From Balneolia bacterium (GTDB lineage: Bacteria > Bacteroidota > Rhodothermia > Balneolales > Cyclonatronaceae), in contig PXDL01000345.1 of assembly GCA_003566395.1 (NCBI GenBank), forward strand, positions 1-5,486: DNA of 5,486 nt. Reading direction: 5' to 3'. Position 1 is the stretch's first letter; each line of letters opens with the position of its first letter. Both the position numbers and the translations under genes were made by a program. The notes beneath the pieces are model-generated. The model saw only the letters and a program-made list of their open reading frames with translations. It ran no database searches and had not been told where the DNA came from. This document shows positions 1 to 5,486 of the stretch, piece by piece.

Positions 1-1487
1 TAATTGACATGCTTGCCGAAGGGGTTGGTTCAGGCGTTGAAGGATGGCTGAATGTTCTTGAAACATCTATACTTGACCTCGAAATGCAGGCGGAAATTTT
101 CTATATCGAACAACCCGATCTAAGACAAAATCCGGAATTGAGTATAGAGTTGACCAACATCCTTCAGCGTCTTGATTATTTGCGAGAGCGCAGACAGGAA
201 AAGGTATCCGTTCAGGCGAAAAATCTTCGTGAACTCCAAGGGTTGAACGAAGCAGCTCTTACGACCTACCTTACAGATTTACGCCGTGAGATCAGAGAAA
301 ATGAAGCTATTTTGGTAGATCTTGGCAAACGGCTGGATTTTGTACAGCAAAAAGCAGGTGAACTTCAGCAGGACATTGTAGAAGTAATGGGCCAGAGCGC
401 GGAGCTGCAGCGCATGAAAAGAAATATGGAGATCAGCGAACAACTGTACATAAGCCTGCTACAGCGCCTTCAGCAAACCCAGATTGCTATTCGCTCGGAA
501 GTTAGCCGTGTACGGGAAATCAGGCCTGCATTTGTACCGGGAGCGCCTGTTAGCCCAAACAGACCGAGAAACTATGTAATGAGTTTATTGCTGGGTGCAT
601 TACTTGGCGCGGGAATTGTTCTTATGAGAAAGTTTCTGGATGATCAGGTACACGAACCCGAGCAACTTCGCAAAGCCGGCTTTAATGTTATCGGCGTTAT
701 ACCCGATCTCAGCGATTATATCAAAATCCATTTCAAGAATACACCCTTCGTTCCTGTCAAAGGCAGACAGATCGACGTAAACCTGGTTCCGCTGATTGAC
801 CCCATCGCAGCAGGCTCCGAAGCCTACCGAAGGTTACGTACCAATGTTGAGTTCAGCCATGTTGACCATGAGTTGAAGACGCTCGTGATTACCAGTTCCA
901 AACCCGCAGAAGGAAAAAGCCTGACGGCCATAAATCTCGGCCTTACATTTGCTCAGTACGGAAAACGAACCCTTGTTATTGACTGTGATCTTCGCAAACC
1001 AACTGTGCATAAAAAATTCAGTCTTGAAAAGGCCCCCGGTGTTTCTGATATACTCTTCGAAAAAACTACGTTCGAAGACACTGTTGTAGATACCGGTATC
1101 GATAACTTCCATGTTCTTACTGCCGGAAACAGTATTCCCAACCCGGCCGAGGCAATGGGTTCGGAACGGATGGAAGCTTTCCTTGAATCACTGAAATCAA
1201 TCTATGACATTATTATTATAGATACGCCCCCGCTTTTGGTTGTCTCCGATGCCATACCTCTTGCCGTACAGTCCGACGCCACCCTGCTTGTCAGCCGTGC
1301 AGAACTGACGGAACTCGAGATACTCAAGGAGACCCGCCGAGACCTGCGTGAAATAGGTGTTGAAATAATCGGCACTATCCTGAATGGATTAGACTTCAGC
1401 AAAGGTCAGACTTATTATAAATACAATTACAAGTACAATTATGCTTACAAAGACCATAAGCTGGATTACCAGTCCAAAAGTTCTTAA
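1..1487 (+). CDS. Polysaccharide co-polymerase / BY-family tyrosine autokinase (Wzc-like), 5' partial
   Basis: Inner-membrane chain-length regulator and tyrosine autokinase for exopolysaccharide or capsule export. The frame is open to the left edge, so the Met at base 9 is internal and the N-terminal Wzz domain with TM1 lies outside. Numbering from that Met: a long proline-poor coiled coil spans about 45-170. A proline-rich stretch at 173-186 leads into a membrane helix at about 188-206, as in Wzz/GNVR proteins. The cytoplasmic kinase domain follows, with the BY-kinase oligomerisation motif ExxRxxR (E271, R274, R277), Walker A SSKPAEGKS (296-304, K303), Walker A' LVIDCDLR (322-329, D325 and D327) and Walker B IIIDTPP (402-408, D405). 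The tail has eight tyrosines between 469 and 487, the usual autophosphorylation cluster. Everything from coiled coil to tail is intact. A ParA/MinD ATPase is the only serious alternative, and the membrane anchor and Tyr tail argue against it. No cognate phosphatase gene is in the window. Confidence 0.95.
   Translation, partial: IDMLAEGVGSGVEGWLNVLETSILDLEMQAEIFYIEQPDLRQNPELSIELTNILQRLDYLRERRQEKVSVQAKNLRELQGLNEAALTTYLTDLRREIRENEAILVDLGKRLDFVQQKAGELQQDIVEVMGQSAELQRMKRNMEISEQLYISLLQRLQQTQIAIRSEVSRVREIRPAFVPGAPVSPNRPRNYVMSLLLGALLGAGIVLMRKFLDDQVHEPEQLRKAGFNVIGVIPDLSDYIKIHFKNTPFVPVKGRQIDVNLVPLIDPIAAGSEAYRRLRTNVEFSHVDHELKTLVITSSKPAEGKSLTAINLGLTFAQYGKRTLVIDCDLRKPTVHKKFSLEKAPGVSDILFEKTTFEDTVVDTGIDNFHVLTAGNSIPNPAEAMGSERMEAFLESLKSIYDIIIIDTPPLLVVSDAIPLAVQSDATLLVSRAELTELEILKETRRDLREIGVEIIGTILNGLDFSKGQTYYKYNYKYNYAYKDHKLDYQSKSS
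1419..1442 (+). repeat. 12-bp tandem duplication encoding KYNY-KYNY in the kinase tail
   Basis: Two adjacent 12-base units, AAATACAATTAC and AAGTACAATTAT, differ at two third-codon positions and each encodes Lys-Tyr-Asn-Tyr. They lie inside the C-terminal tyrosine cluster of the autokinase. The pattern suggests the phosphoacceptor tail grew by in-frame duplication. The duplication is seen directly; the evolutionary reading is inference. Confidence 0.75.
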
Positions 1488-1548
1488 TGCGTAAACCTAA
1501 TTCTAATCGTAACTATATCTCAACAAATCTTCCCCGGACAGAATTAAA

Positions 1549-2109
1549 ATGACATTACATAAGCTTGGTGTTTTAGCTGCAATCTGTATCCTTTCTCCCT
1601 TCGCCCTGATATTATTCACTTTTGACAATTCCGAAGCTCAGGATTTAAGCCGTATAGAACAACTGCGGGACCAAATGCCCAACCACTTCACCTTTGTACG
1701 ATCAGGTGAGCCGAGTATTCGGGTAGTTGTAGTCGGAACCGTTTTACGGCCGGGTACCTATGAAGTAAGAAAAGGCACCGATCTGAATACTTTGTTTTTA
1801 TATACCGGGGGCCCAAGCCAGATTGGTACTCGAACCCGAAGAAGATCACCAGATGTGAACATGTTTTTATCACGTGAACAGGCTGGAGGCCGCAGAGTGA
1901 TTTTCAACACAACTTTCCGTGACTATATAGATGAAGATGTTGAGTTTCCGGAGCTGCAAAATCTTGATATGATCATTGTTGAGACAGATCCGGTGCCGCC
2001 GGCTCTATGGCGAGAAGTACTTGCTATCGGTGCCCAGATTCTTGGCGTTATAACATCCATCATTGTACTCCTTTGGAGATATGACAGACTTGGTAGAGAC
2101 AGAAACTAA
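1549..2109 (+). CDS. Small SLBB-domain envelope protein, probably polysaccharide export-associated
   Basis: This 186-residue protein starts with a positively charged, then hydrophobic segment (about 5-24) followed by SEA|Q near residue 30, which resembles a signal peptidase I site; an uncleaved anchor is also possible. Residues about 56-90 form a SLBB-type beta-grasp module, with a VVVGTVLRPGTYEV core (60-73) and a following GTDLNTLFLYTGG stretch. SLBB domains occur in Wza-type export proteins. The usual poly_export domain is absent, and the protein is about half the length of a typical Wza. A hydrophobic helix at about 155-176 ends in WRYDRLGRDRN, so the C-terminus is probably membrane-anchored with a basic tail. 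The start is the first ATG, 61 bases after the kinase stop; only a weak GGA lies upstream. Position between an autokinase and a sugar acetyltransferase supports a role in polysaccharide export or assembly. Exact function is unknown. Confidence 0.8.
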   Translation: MTLHKLGVLAAICILSPFALILFTFDNSEAQDLSRIEQLRDQMPNHFTFVRSGEPSIRVVVVGTVLRPGTYEVRKGTDLNTLFLYTGGPSQIGTRTRRRSPDVNMFLSREQAGGRRVIFNTTFRDYIDEDVEFPELQNLDMIIVETDPVPPALWREVLAIGAQILGVITSIIVLLWRYDRLGRDRN

Positions 2110-2122
2110 TTAATCTGAACGC

Positions 2123-2782
2123 ATGTCTTCCTATCAGGCCCATCCTTCGGTATATATCGACCAACCGTGCAGTATTGGGGAAGGAACTAAGATTTGGCAT
2201 TTTTCTCATGTTCAGGAAGGTGCACGTATTGGAAAAAATTGCGTGCTCGGCCAAAATGTGAATATTGCCAATGATGTTATTATCGGCGACAGAGTTAAGA
2301 TTCAGAATAATGTTTCAGTATATACCGGAACGACCATAGAAGATGACGTTTTTCTTGGTCCGAGCTGCGTACTCACAAACGTGAGTAATCCACGGTCACA
2401 GGTAAACAGGCGGGAACTTTATGAGAAAACCCTGATTCGCCGCGGAGCGACAATTGGTGCCAACGCTACCATAGTGTGCGGAATCACGCTGGGAAGGTAT
2501 TGCTTTATCGCAGCCGGAGCCGTTGTTACCAAGGATGTGCCCGACTACGCCCTGATTGCAGGCACACCGGGCAAGCAGAAAGGATGGATGAGTCGCCACG
2601 GACACAAACTAACATCACCCGGCACGAAAGGTATCTTCACCTGTCCCGAATCCGGCCTGCGATACAAAGAGCTATCCAATCAGGAGCAACCCTCCCTTTT
2701 TTGTATTGATCTGGATGAAGAAAGTCCGCTGCCGGAAGAGCTTAGCAGGGGCAAGAAAACCTACGGCACATATAAGGATTAA
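2123..2782 (+). CDS. wbpD: UDP-2-acetamido-3-amino-2,3-dideoxy-glucuronate N-acetyltransferase, WbpD/WlbB type
   Basis: Cytoplasmic acetyl-CoA-dependent acetyltransferase with a left-handed parallel beta-helix, a fold that works as a trimer. The family acetylates the 3-amino group of UDP-GlcNAc3NA to give UDP-GlcNAc(3NAc)A, a precursor of ManNAc3NAcA-type sugars in O-antigens and capsules. Hexapeptide repeats run from about residue 17 to 85 and resume at 107-137. Family hallmarks are KIWHFSHVQEGARIG (23-37), VKIQNNVSVYTG (58-69), DDVFLGPSCVLTNVSNPRS (74-92), GATIGANATIVCG (108-120) and AAGAVVTKDVPDYALIAGTPG (130-150, coenzyme A end). The tail after about 165 (FTCPESGLRYKE) continues past the helix and looks less conserved. 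It starts 13 bases after the SLBB gene, so the two are probably co-transcribed; no clear Shine-Dalgarno is present. The partner enzymes (WbpA, WbpB, WbpE, WbpI types) are not in the window. The precise acceptor sugar is inferred from family resemblance. Confidence 0.88.
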   Translation: MSSYQAHPSVYIDQPCSIGEGTKIWHFSHVQEGARIGKNCVLGQNVNIANDVIIGDRVKIQNNVSVYTGTTIEDDVFLGPSCVLTNVSNPRSQVNRRELYEKTLIRRGATIGANATIVCGITLGRYCFIAAGAVVTKDVPDYALIAGTPGKQKGWMSRHGHKLTSPGTKGIFTCPESGLRYKELSNQEQPSLFCIDLDEESPLPEELSRGKKTYGTYKD

Positions 2783-2817
2783 ACTACTTCCGGCCCGGTA
2801 ATCCATCTCCGGCTCTG

Positions 2818-2846
2818 TTGTCTCCATTGCTCCAAATCGCTATAAT
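2818..2846 (+). promoter_or_regulatory. Predicted sigma70-type promoter for the permease
   Basis: TTGTCT at 2818-2823 (4 of 6 matches to TTGACA) is followed after exactly 17 bases by a perfect TATAAT at 2841-2846. Transcription would start near 2853, about 50 bases before the ATG at 2905 that has a GGAG in front of it. It lies in the gap after the polysaccharide genes, which fits a separate transcription unit. If the host uses the Bacteroides-type consensus (TTTG / TAnnTTTG), this match would matter less. Confidence 0.5.
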
Positions 2847-2904
2847 GTGCGTACAGCATTCGGCTTGACAATATGGGAATTCAAAGTTTGACGTCTGGAG
2901 TCGA

Positions 2905-3017
2905 ATGCTACGTTTTATATCGCTTTTCACTAAACATTCTGAACAATAGAAACGCCTCCTTCCATATCCAACCGTTCTATTGGGTTATTTGGTGCAACCG
3001 GCATCGGAATCGGTGCA
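2905..3017 (+). other. Displaced N-terminal coding part of the permease (start unresolved)
   Basis: The permease frame runs upstream of its first ATG (3018) to a TGA at 2940-2942. Read from 2943 it gives TIETPPSISNRS followed by IGLFGATGIGIGA, the expected start of APC transporter TM1. No ATG, GTG or TTG occurs in frame in this stretch. In another frame, an ATG at 2905 with GGAG at 2897-2900 opens a 14-codon reading frame (MLRFISLFTKHSEQ) ending at TAG 2947-2949, exactly where the permease frame becomes open. One missing base near 2946 would join the two. Alternatively, the ATA at 2946-2948 may be a mutated or non-standard start (ATG would give METPPSIS...); it overlaps that TAG as ATAG. The sequence alone cannot decide among a frameshift, a start-codon loss, a sequencing error and coupled initiation. 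Confidence 0.7.
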
Positions 3018-5162
3018 ATGGTGGGCGGGGGCATTCTTGCACTGGCCGGAGTTGGTTTTTCAGTAAGCGGCCCTTCGGCGATTCTTGCGTTCGTGTTAAA
3101 CGGCCTAATAGCTTTTGTTACGGCCCTTAGCTTTGCCGAGATGGCGGCCTCCAACCCCCAATCAGGAGGCACTTACACATATGCAAAGAAAGCACTTACG
3201 GTAAATGTAGCTTTTGGTGTAGGATGGATTGTTTGGTTTGCCTCCCTGGTTGCGGCCGTACTGTACGCCCTTGGATTCGGAGCCTTCGCTTATTTCGCTG
3301 TTCAGCAATTTATTCCTGAAGACCACTTCCTGAACAGCCTGCCCGGAATTACTACCGTCCTCGGCATCACAGCCATGTTGTTTTATACCATCAGGCTTAT
3401 ACGTTCCAAAGGAAGCGGTGGACTTATTCCCAACATCGTTAAACTGACTGTTTTTACCGTTCTGATTGCAGGTGGTCTGGCTGTAATGGTTCAACGACCT
3501 TTCGCTGAAGTCGCACAAGGTTTTCAACCTTTTTTCTCCGATGGATTTTTCGGACTTCTGGCAGCTATGGGTTACACCTTTATTGCAATGCAAGGGTTTG
3601 ATCTAATTGCATCAGCCGCAGGTGAAATTAAAGACCCGGAGCGCACGATTCCCAAAGCTATGTTGGCTACACTTGCCGTGGGTATCGCGATCTACATCCC
3701 GCTGCTTATTATGGTCGCTACAATAGGTATGGCCCCGGGAGAATCCATCACAGAGGTAAGTACGGCCTATCCCGAGACCGTGGTAGCTATCGCTGCTGAG
3801 AACTACCTCGGTGCTTTTGGATTTTGGCTCGTTATCATCGGCGGCATCTTTTCGATGCTTTCAGCTTTGCAGGCCAACCTGTTTGCCGCCTCTCGTATTG
3901 CCCTGGCCATGGCGAAAGACCGGACGCTTCATTACCGGCTTTCAAAAATCCATAAAACGCATGGCACCCCTGTAAACGCTGTCATCCTAACCGGGCTGAT
4001 CGTTGGCCTGCTGATTCTTGTTTTGCCGGATGTCGCTGCTGCCGGCGCTGCATCCAGCCTTATTTTTCTCATCACCTTTGCCCTCGCGCAGGTCATAAAT
4101 ATCCTGATGCGAAAGCGCAGCTTTAAAAAGAGCGAAACTTTTCGGATTCCTTTTTACCCGTCCCTGCCGATTGGCGGTACGGTAGCCTGTATCGGTCTTG
4201 CTCTGTTTCAGGCCGTTGCAGAACCTTCGGCCGGCATCATTTCGGGTATATGGCTCCTGCTCGGCATGATTCTCTTTATCTCCTTCTTCGTGCAGCGCGC
4301 ACAAGTAATTGATGCATCCGAAGAAGCCCTTGATCCCGACCTTGTTCGGCTCCGCGGCCTCAGCCCTCTTGTACTCCTTCCGATTTCAAATCCCGCAAAT
4401 GCTGAATCAATGGTTTTTGTGGCTAATGCGCTTGCACCTCCGTTGGTAGGTCGCGTACTCCTTCTTTCTATCATTATTCCATCGCGAGAGAAGGATGAAA
4501 TTACCTATCGTCTGGAGAACAACCGAAAAGCCATGCAATATGCCCTTAACGCATCCATTACCTCCGGCATGAAGCCTGATGCCCTTACGACCATTGCCAA
4601 CGAACCCTGGGAGGAAATAGCCCGGGTTGTTAAAGTCCATAATTGCCGGAGTATGCTGCTCGGGCTCAGCAGTTTTAGTGACGAAAACACAAATGAGAAC
4701 CTTGAAAAGCTGGTTCATAGCGTTAATTGTGATGTCGTTGTGTTTCGCCAGCCGTACGGCGGATGGAAAATAAGTGAAGCCCGCAAAATACTTATTCCAG
4801 TGGCCGGTTTCACCAGTCATGACGCCTTGCGGGCACGTGTGGCTGCCAGCCTTTGGCGCACGTCACAGCCCGAAATCACCTTTGTGAATATTCTCAAAAC
4901 TGATGCTTCGGAAAAAACGATAAACACGAATAAGCGCAATCTGGATCGCTTTTCCGGACGTATTATTCCGGGTAAAACCAATACTGAAATTATTCTTTGT
5001 GATGATGTACAACAAAAACTCATCGAGCTAACCCGAATGCATGATTTGGTCATTATGGGCCTTGGAAAAGCAAGCTCGGGTCAACGTGCTTTCGGTCCCA
5101 TCCCGATCAGTATGGCCAGAGAAACCGAAACAGCGCTTATTTTTATAAGCCACAAAAGTTAG
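3018..5162 (+). CDS. APC-superfamily amino acid permease with C-terminal tandem universal-stress-protein domains
   Basis: Secondary transporter of amino acids or related compounds in the inner membrane; the substrate cannot be told. Given here from the first in-frame ATG, although the real N-terminus lies upstream because TM1 begins before this Met. From this Met, residues 1-14 finish TM1 (VGGGILALAGVGF). Further membrane segments lie at about 17-40, 63-95, 108-127, 138-158, 176-200, 213-238, 262-290, 319-338, 339-363, 383-402 and 405-426, giving 12 in all. Family motifs include SGGTYTYAKKAL (49-60) and AGEIKDPERTIPKAM (201-215). The soluble cytoplasmic part holds two UspA-like units, about 445-578 and 588-713. 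The second starts KILIPVAG and ends with G683-x9-G693, a partial match to the Usp nucleotide-binding loop, then ETALIFISHKS. Such fusions are known among APC permeases; the Usp part is presumed to sense nucleotides or stress. It has its own predicted promoter and no link to the polysaccharide genes beyond proximity. Confidence 0.9.
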   Translation: MVGGGILALAGVGFSVSGPSAILAFVLNGLIAFVTALSFAEMAASNPQSGGTYTYAKKALTVNVAFGVGWIVWFASLVAAVLYALGFGAFAYFAVQQFIPEDHFLNSLPGITTVLGITAMLFYTIRLIRSKGSGGLIPNIVKLTVFTVLIAGGLAVMVQRPFAEVAQGFQPFFSDGFFGLLAAMGYTFIAMQGFDLIASAAGEIKDPERTIPKAMLATLAVGIAIYIPLLIMVATIGMAPGESITEVSTAYPETVVAIAAENYLGAFGFWLVIIGGIFSMLSALQANLFAASRIALAMAKDRTLHYRLSKIHKTHGTPVNAVILTGLIVGLLILVLPDVAAAGAASSLIFLITFALAQVINILMRKRSFKKSETFRIPFYPSLPIGGTVACIGLALFQAVAEPSAGIISGIWLLLGMILFISFFVQRAQVIDASEEALDPDLVRLRGLSPLVLLPISNPANAESMVFVANALAPPLVGRVLLLSIIIPSREKDEITYRLENNRKAMQYALNASITSGMKPDALTTIANEPWEEIARVVKVHNCRSMLLGLSSFSDENTNENLEKLVHSVNCDVVVFRQPYGGWKISEARKILIPVAGFTSHDALRARVAASLWRTSQPEITFVNILKTDASEKTINTNKRNLDRFSGRIIPGKTNTEIILCDDVQQKLIELTRMHDLVIMGLGKASSGQRAFGPIPISMARETETALIFISHKS

Positions 5163-5182
5163 CGTCCTATCAGGCTAACGCT
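5158..5182 (+). terminator. Possible hairpin overlapping the permease stop codon
   Basis: GTTAGC (5158-5163) and GCTAAC (5174-5179) are perfect inverted repeats around a 10-base loop. An overlapping alternative pairs AGCGT (5161-5165) with ACGCT (5178-5182) and CCT with AGG inside. The structure spans the TAG stop. There is no T-run after it, so it does not qualify as a standard intrinsic terminator; it may only protect the 3' end of the mRNA or be chance. Confidence 0.3.
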
Positions 5183-5204
5183 GATGATCATATACGGGGA
5201 GATG

Positions 5205-5232
5205 GAAGACAGAAGTCGGAAATCGGAAGTCA
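5205..5232. repeat. Four tandem degenerate heptamers (GAAGTCG type)
   Basis: Four consecutive 7-base units fill the interval exactly: GAAGACA, GAAGTCG, GAAATCG, GAAGTCA. The GAA start is kept in all four, and each differs from GAAGTCG at no more than two positions. The array is in the gap between the convergent permease and Ppx/GppA genes. The repeat is seen directly. From memory, GAAGTCGGAAGTC-like strings occur in intergenic DNA of Bacteroidota-like genomes, but I could not check this. No function is known to me. Confidence 0.65.
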
Positions 5233-5245
5233 GCGGACCGTGGTC

Positions 5246-5268
5246 GTTGGGGGAAAACGCCTTCCAAC
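5246..5268 (+). terminator. Possible hairpin in the convergent gap, no T-tract
   Basis: GTTGGGGG (5246-5253) can pair with CTTCCAAC (5261-5268) as an 8-bp stem with two G-U wobbles and a 7-base loop, AAAACGC. The wobbles work only in the + strand transcript, so it would serve the permease mRNA rather than the opposing gene. CCCCTAAATG follows instead of a T-run. Low-confidence terminator candidate. Confidence 0.25.
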
Positions 5269-5331
5269 CCCCTAAATGATTGGACCATTCTAAACTTGAA
5301 AGCCATACAGGAGACTTGTCAAATTCACGGC

Positions 5332-5486
5332 TTATTGCTTTGTTTCTTGTGAAAGTAACTTAGAAGCCGTTCCGTGGCGGATTCCTCCTGCGGATACTGC
5401 AAATTCCTGAAAACCAGTAATCTTCAGGAATGAATCCAGGATGATCAGCCCGCTGAGAACAATATCGGCACGGCCTTCCATTACAA
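5332..5486 (-). CDS. Ppx/GppA-family phosphatase, C-terminal fragment (partial at window edge)
   Basis: On the - strand, 50 codons end at a TAA (complement of 5332-5334), and the frame stays open to the right edge. The peptide reads EGRADIVLSGLIILDSFLKI, then TGFQEFAVSAGGIRHGTASKLL and SQETKQ. This matches the closing part of exopolyphosphatase/pppGpp phosphohydrolases: an (E)RADIxxxG(L)xIL helix, followed after a strand (EFAVSAGG) by the [L/I]RxG motif near the end. These enzymes hydrolyse polyphosphate or pppGpp in the cytoplasm, using an ASKHA fold whose catalytic residues lie upstream and outside the window. Here the last motif is IRHG where the enterobacterial enzymes have LREG. The gene runs convergent to the permease with a gap of 169 bases. 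Which of the two activities it has cannot be told from this fragment. Confidence 0.82.
   Translation of the reverse strand, partial: VMEGRADIVLSGLIILDSFLKITGFQEFAVSAGGIRHGTASKLLSQETKQ

Noticed and set aside
1579..1590. Cys13 of the SLBB protein as a lipoprotein lipobox
   Set aside because: The residues before the cysteine are AAI; isoleucine at -1 does not fit a lipobox, and the hydrophobic segment continues after it.
2783..2817. CCGG-containing repeats after the acetyltransferase as a terminator
   Set aside because: CCGG copies at about 2790-2813 give no stable stem longer than four pairs and no T-run follows.
2865..2893. TTGACA at 2865-2870 as a -35 box, and AAAGTTTG at 2883-2890 as a Bacteroides-type -7 box
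   Set aside because: No TATAAT-like box lies about 17 bases after TTGACA, and the spacing to AAAGTTTG is too short for the TTTG/TAnnTTTG consensus. The TTGTCT/TATAAT pair upstream is better.
2873..3130. 85-codon + strand reading frame overlapping the permease start
   Set aside because: It overlaps strongly recognisable permease coding in another frame, and its translation past 2950 (many Cys, Arg, Asn and Trp) has no domain-like pattern.
4407..4820. 137-codon - strand reading frame inside the permease Usp region
   Set aside because: It is antisense to a well-supported coding region and has no recognisable domain or upstream signals.
5326..5369. CGGCTT (5328-5333) / AAGCCG (5364-5369) inverted repeat as a terminator of the - strand gene
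   Set aside because: The loop is about 30 bases, most of it lies inside the coding region, and no T-tract follows in the relevant direction.

Overview
The window looks like part of a chromosome from a Gram-negative, Bacteroidota-like bacterium. Balneolota/Rhodothermota-type organisms would fit, but this is a low-confidence inference. It rests on moderate G+C by eye, weak or absent Shine-Dalgarno sequences before the exopolysaccharide genes, envelope-type proteins (BY-kinase and SLBB protein), and intergenic DNA with a GAAGTCG-type heptamer repeat.

Bases 1-2782 are the end of an extracellular polysaccharide/O-antigen cluster, all on the + strand. The first gene, cut by the left edge, is a Wzc-type polysaccharide co-polymerase and tyrosine autokinase. 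It has a coiled coil, a proline-rich hinge, a membrane helix, a kinase domain with Walker A, A' and B motifs, and a C-terminal tyrosine cluster. Next comes a small SLBB-domain envelope protein with hydrophobic segments at both ends. Thirteen bases later is a left-handed beta-helix acetyltransferase of the WbpD/WlbB type, which makes diacetylated uronic acid nucleotide sugars. Together they suggest synthesis of an N-acetylated sugar precursor plus chain-length control and export of the polymer.

Bases 2783-5162 hold a separate transcription unit. A good sigma70-like promoter (TTGTCT, 17 bases, TATAAT) precedes a large APC-superfamily amino acid permease fused to two universal-stress-protein-like domains. 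The first half of TM1 is encoded upstream of the first in-frame ATG, and no ordinary start codon lies in that stretch. The 5' end therefore carries a one-base frameshift, a lost start codon, or a non-canonical start. This is the most unusual point in the window.

Bases 5163-5331 are a gap between convergent genes. It holds two possible hairpins and four tandem copies of a degenerate 7-mer. From 5332 to the right edge, on the - strand, is the C-terminal end of a Ppx/GppA-family phosphatase, cut by the window edge.

I saw no RNA genes, CRISPR arrays, insertion sequences or phage genes. The gene content is mostly ordinary, and I found no convincing new multi-gene system.
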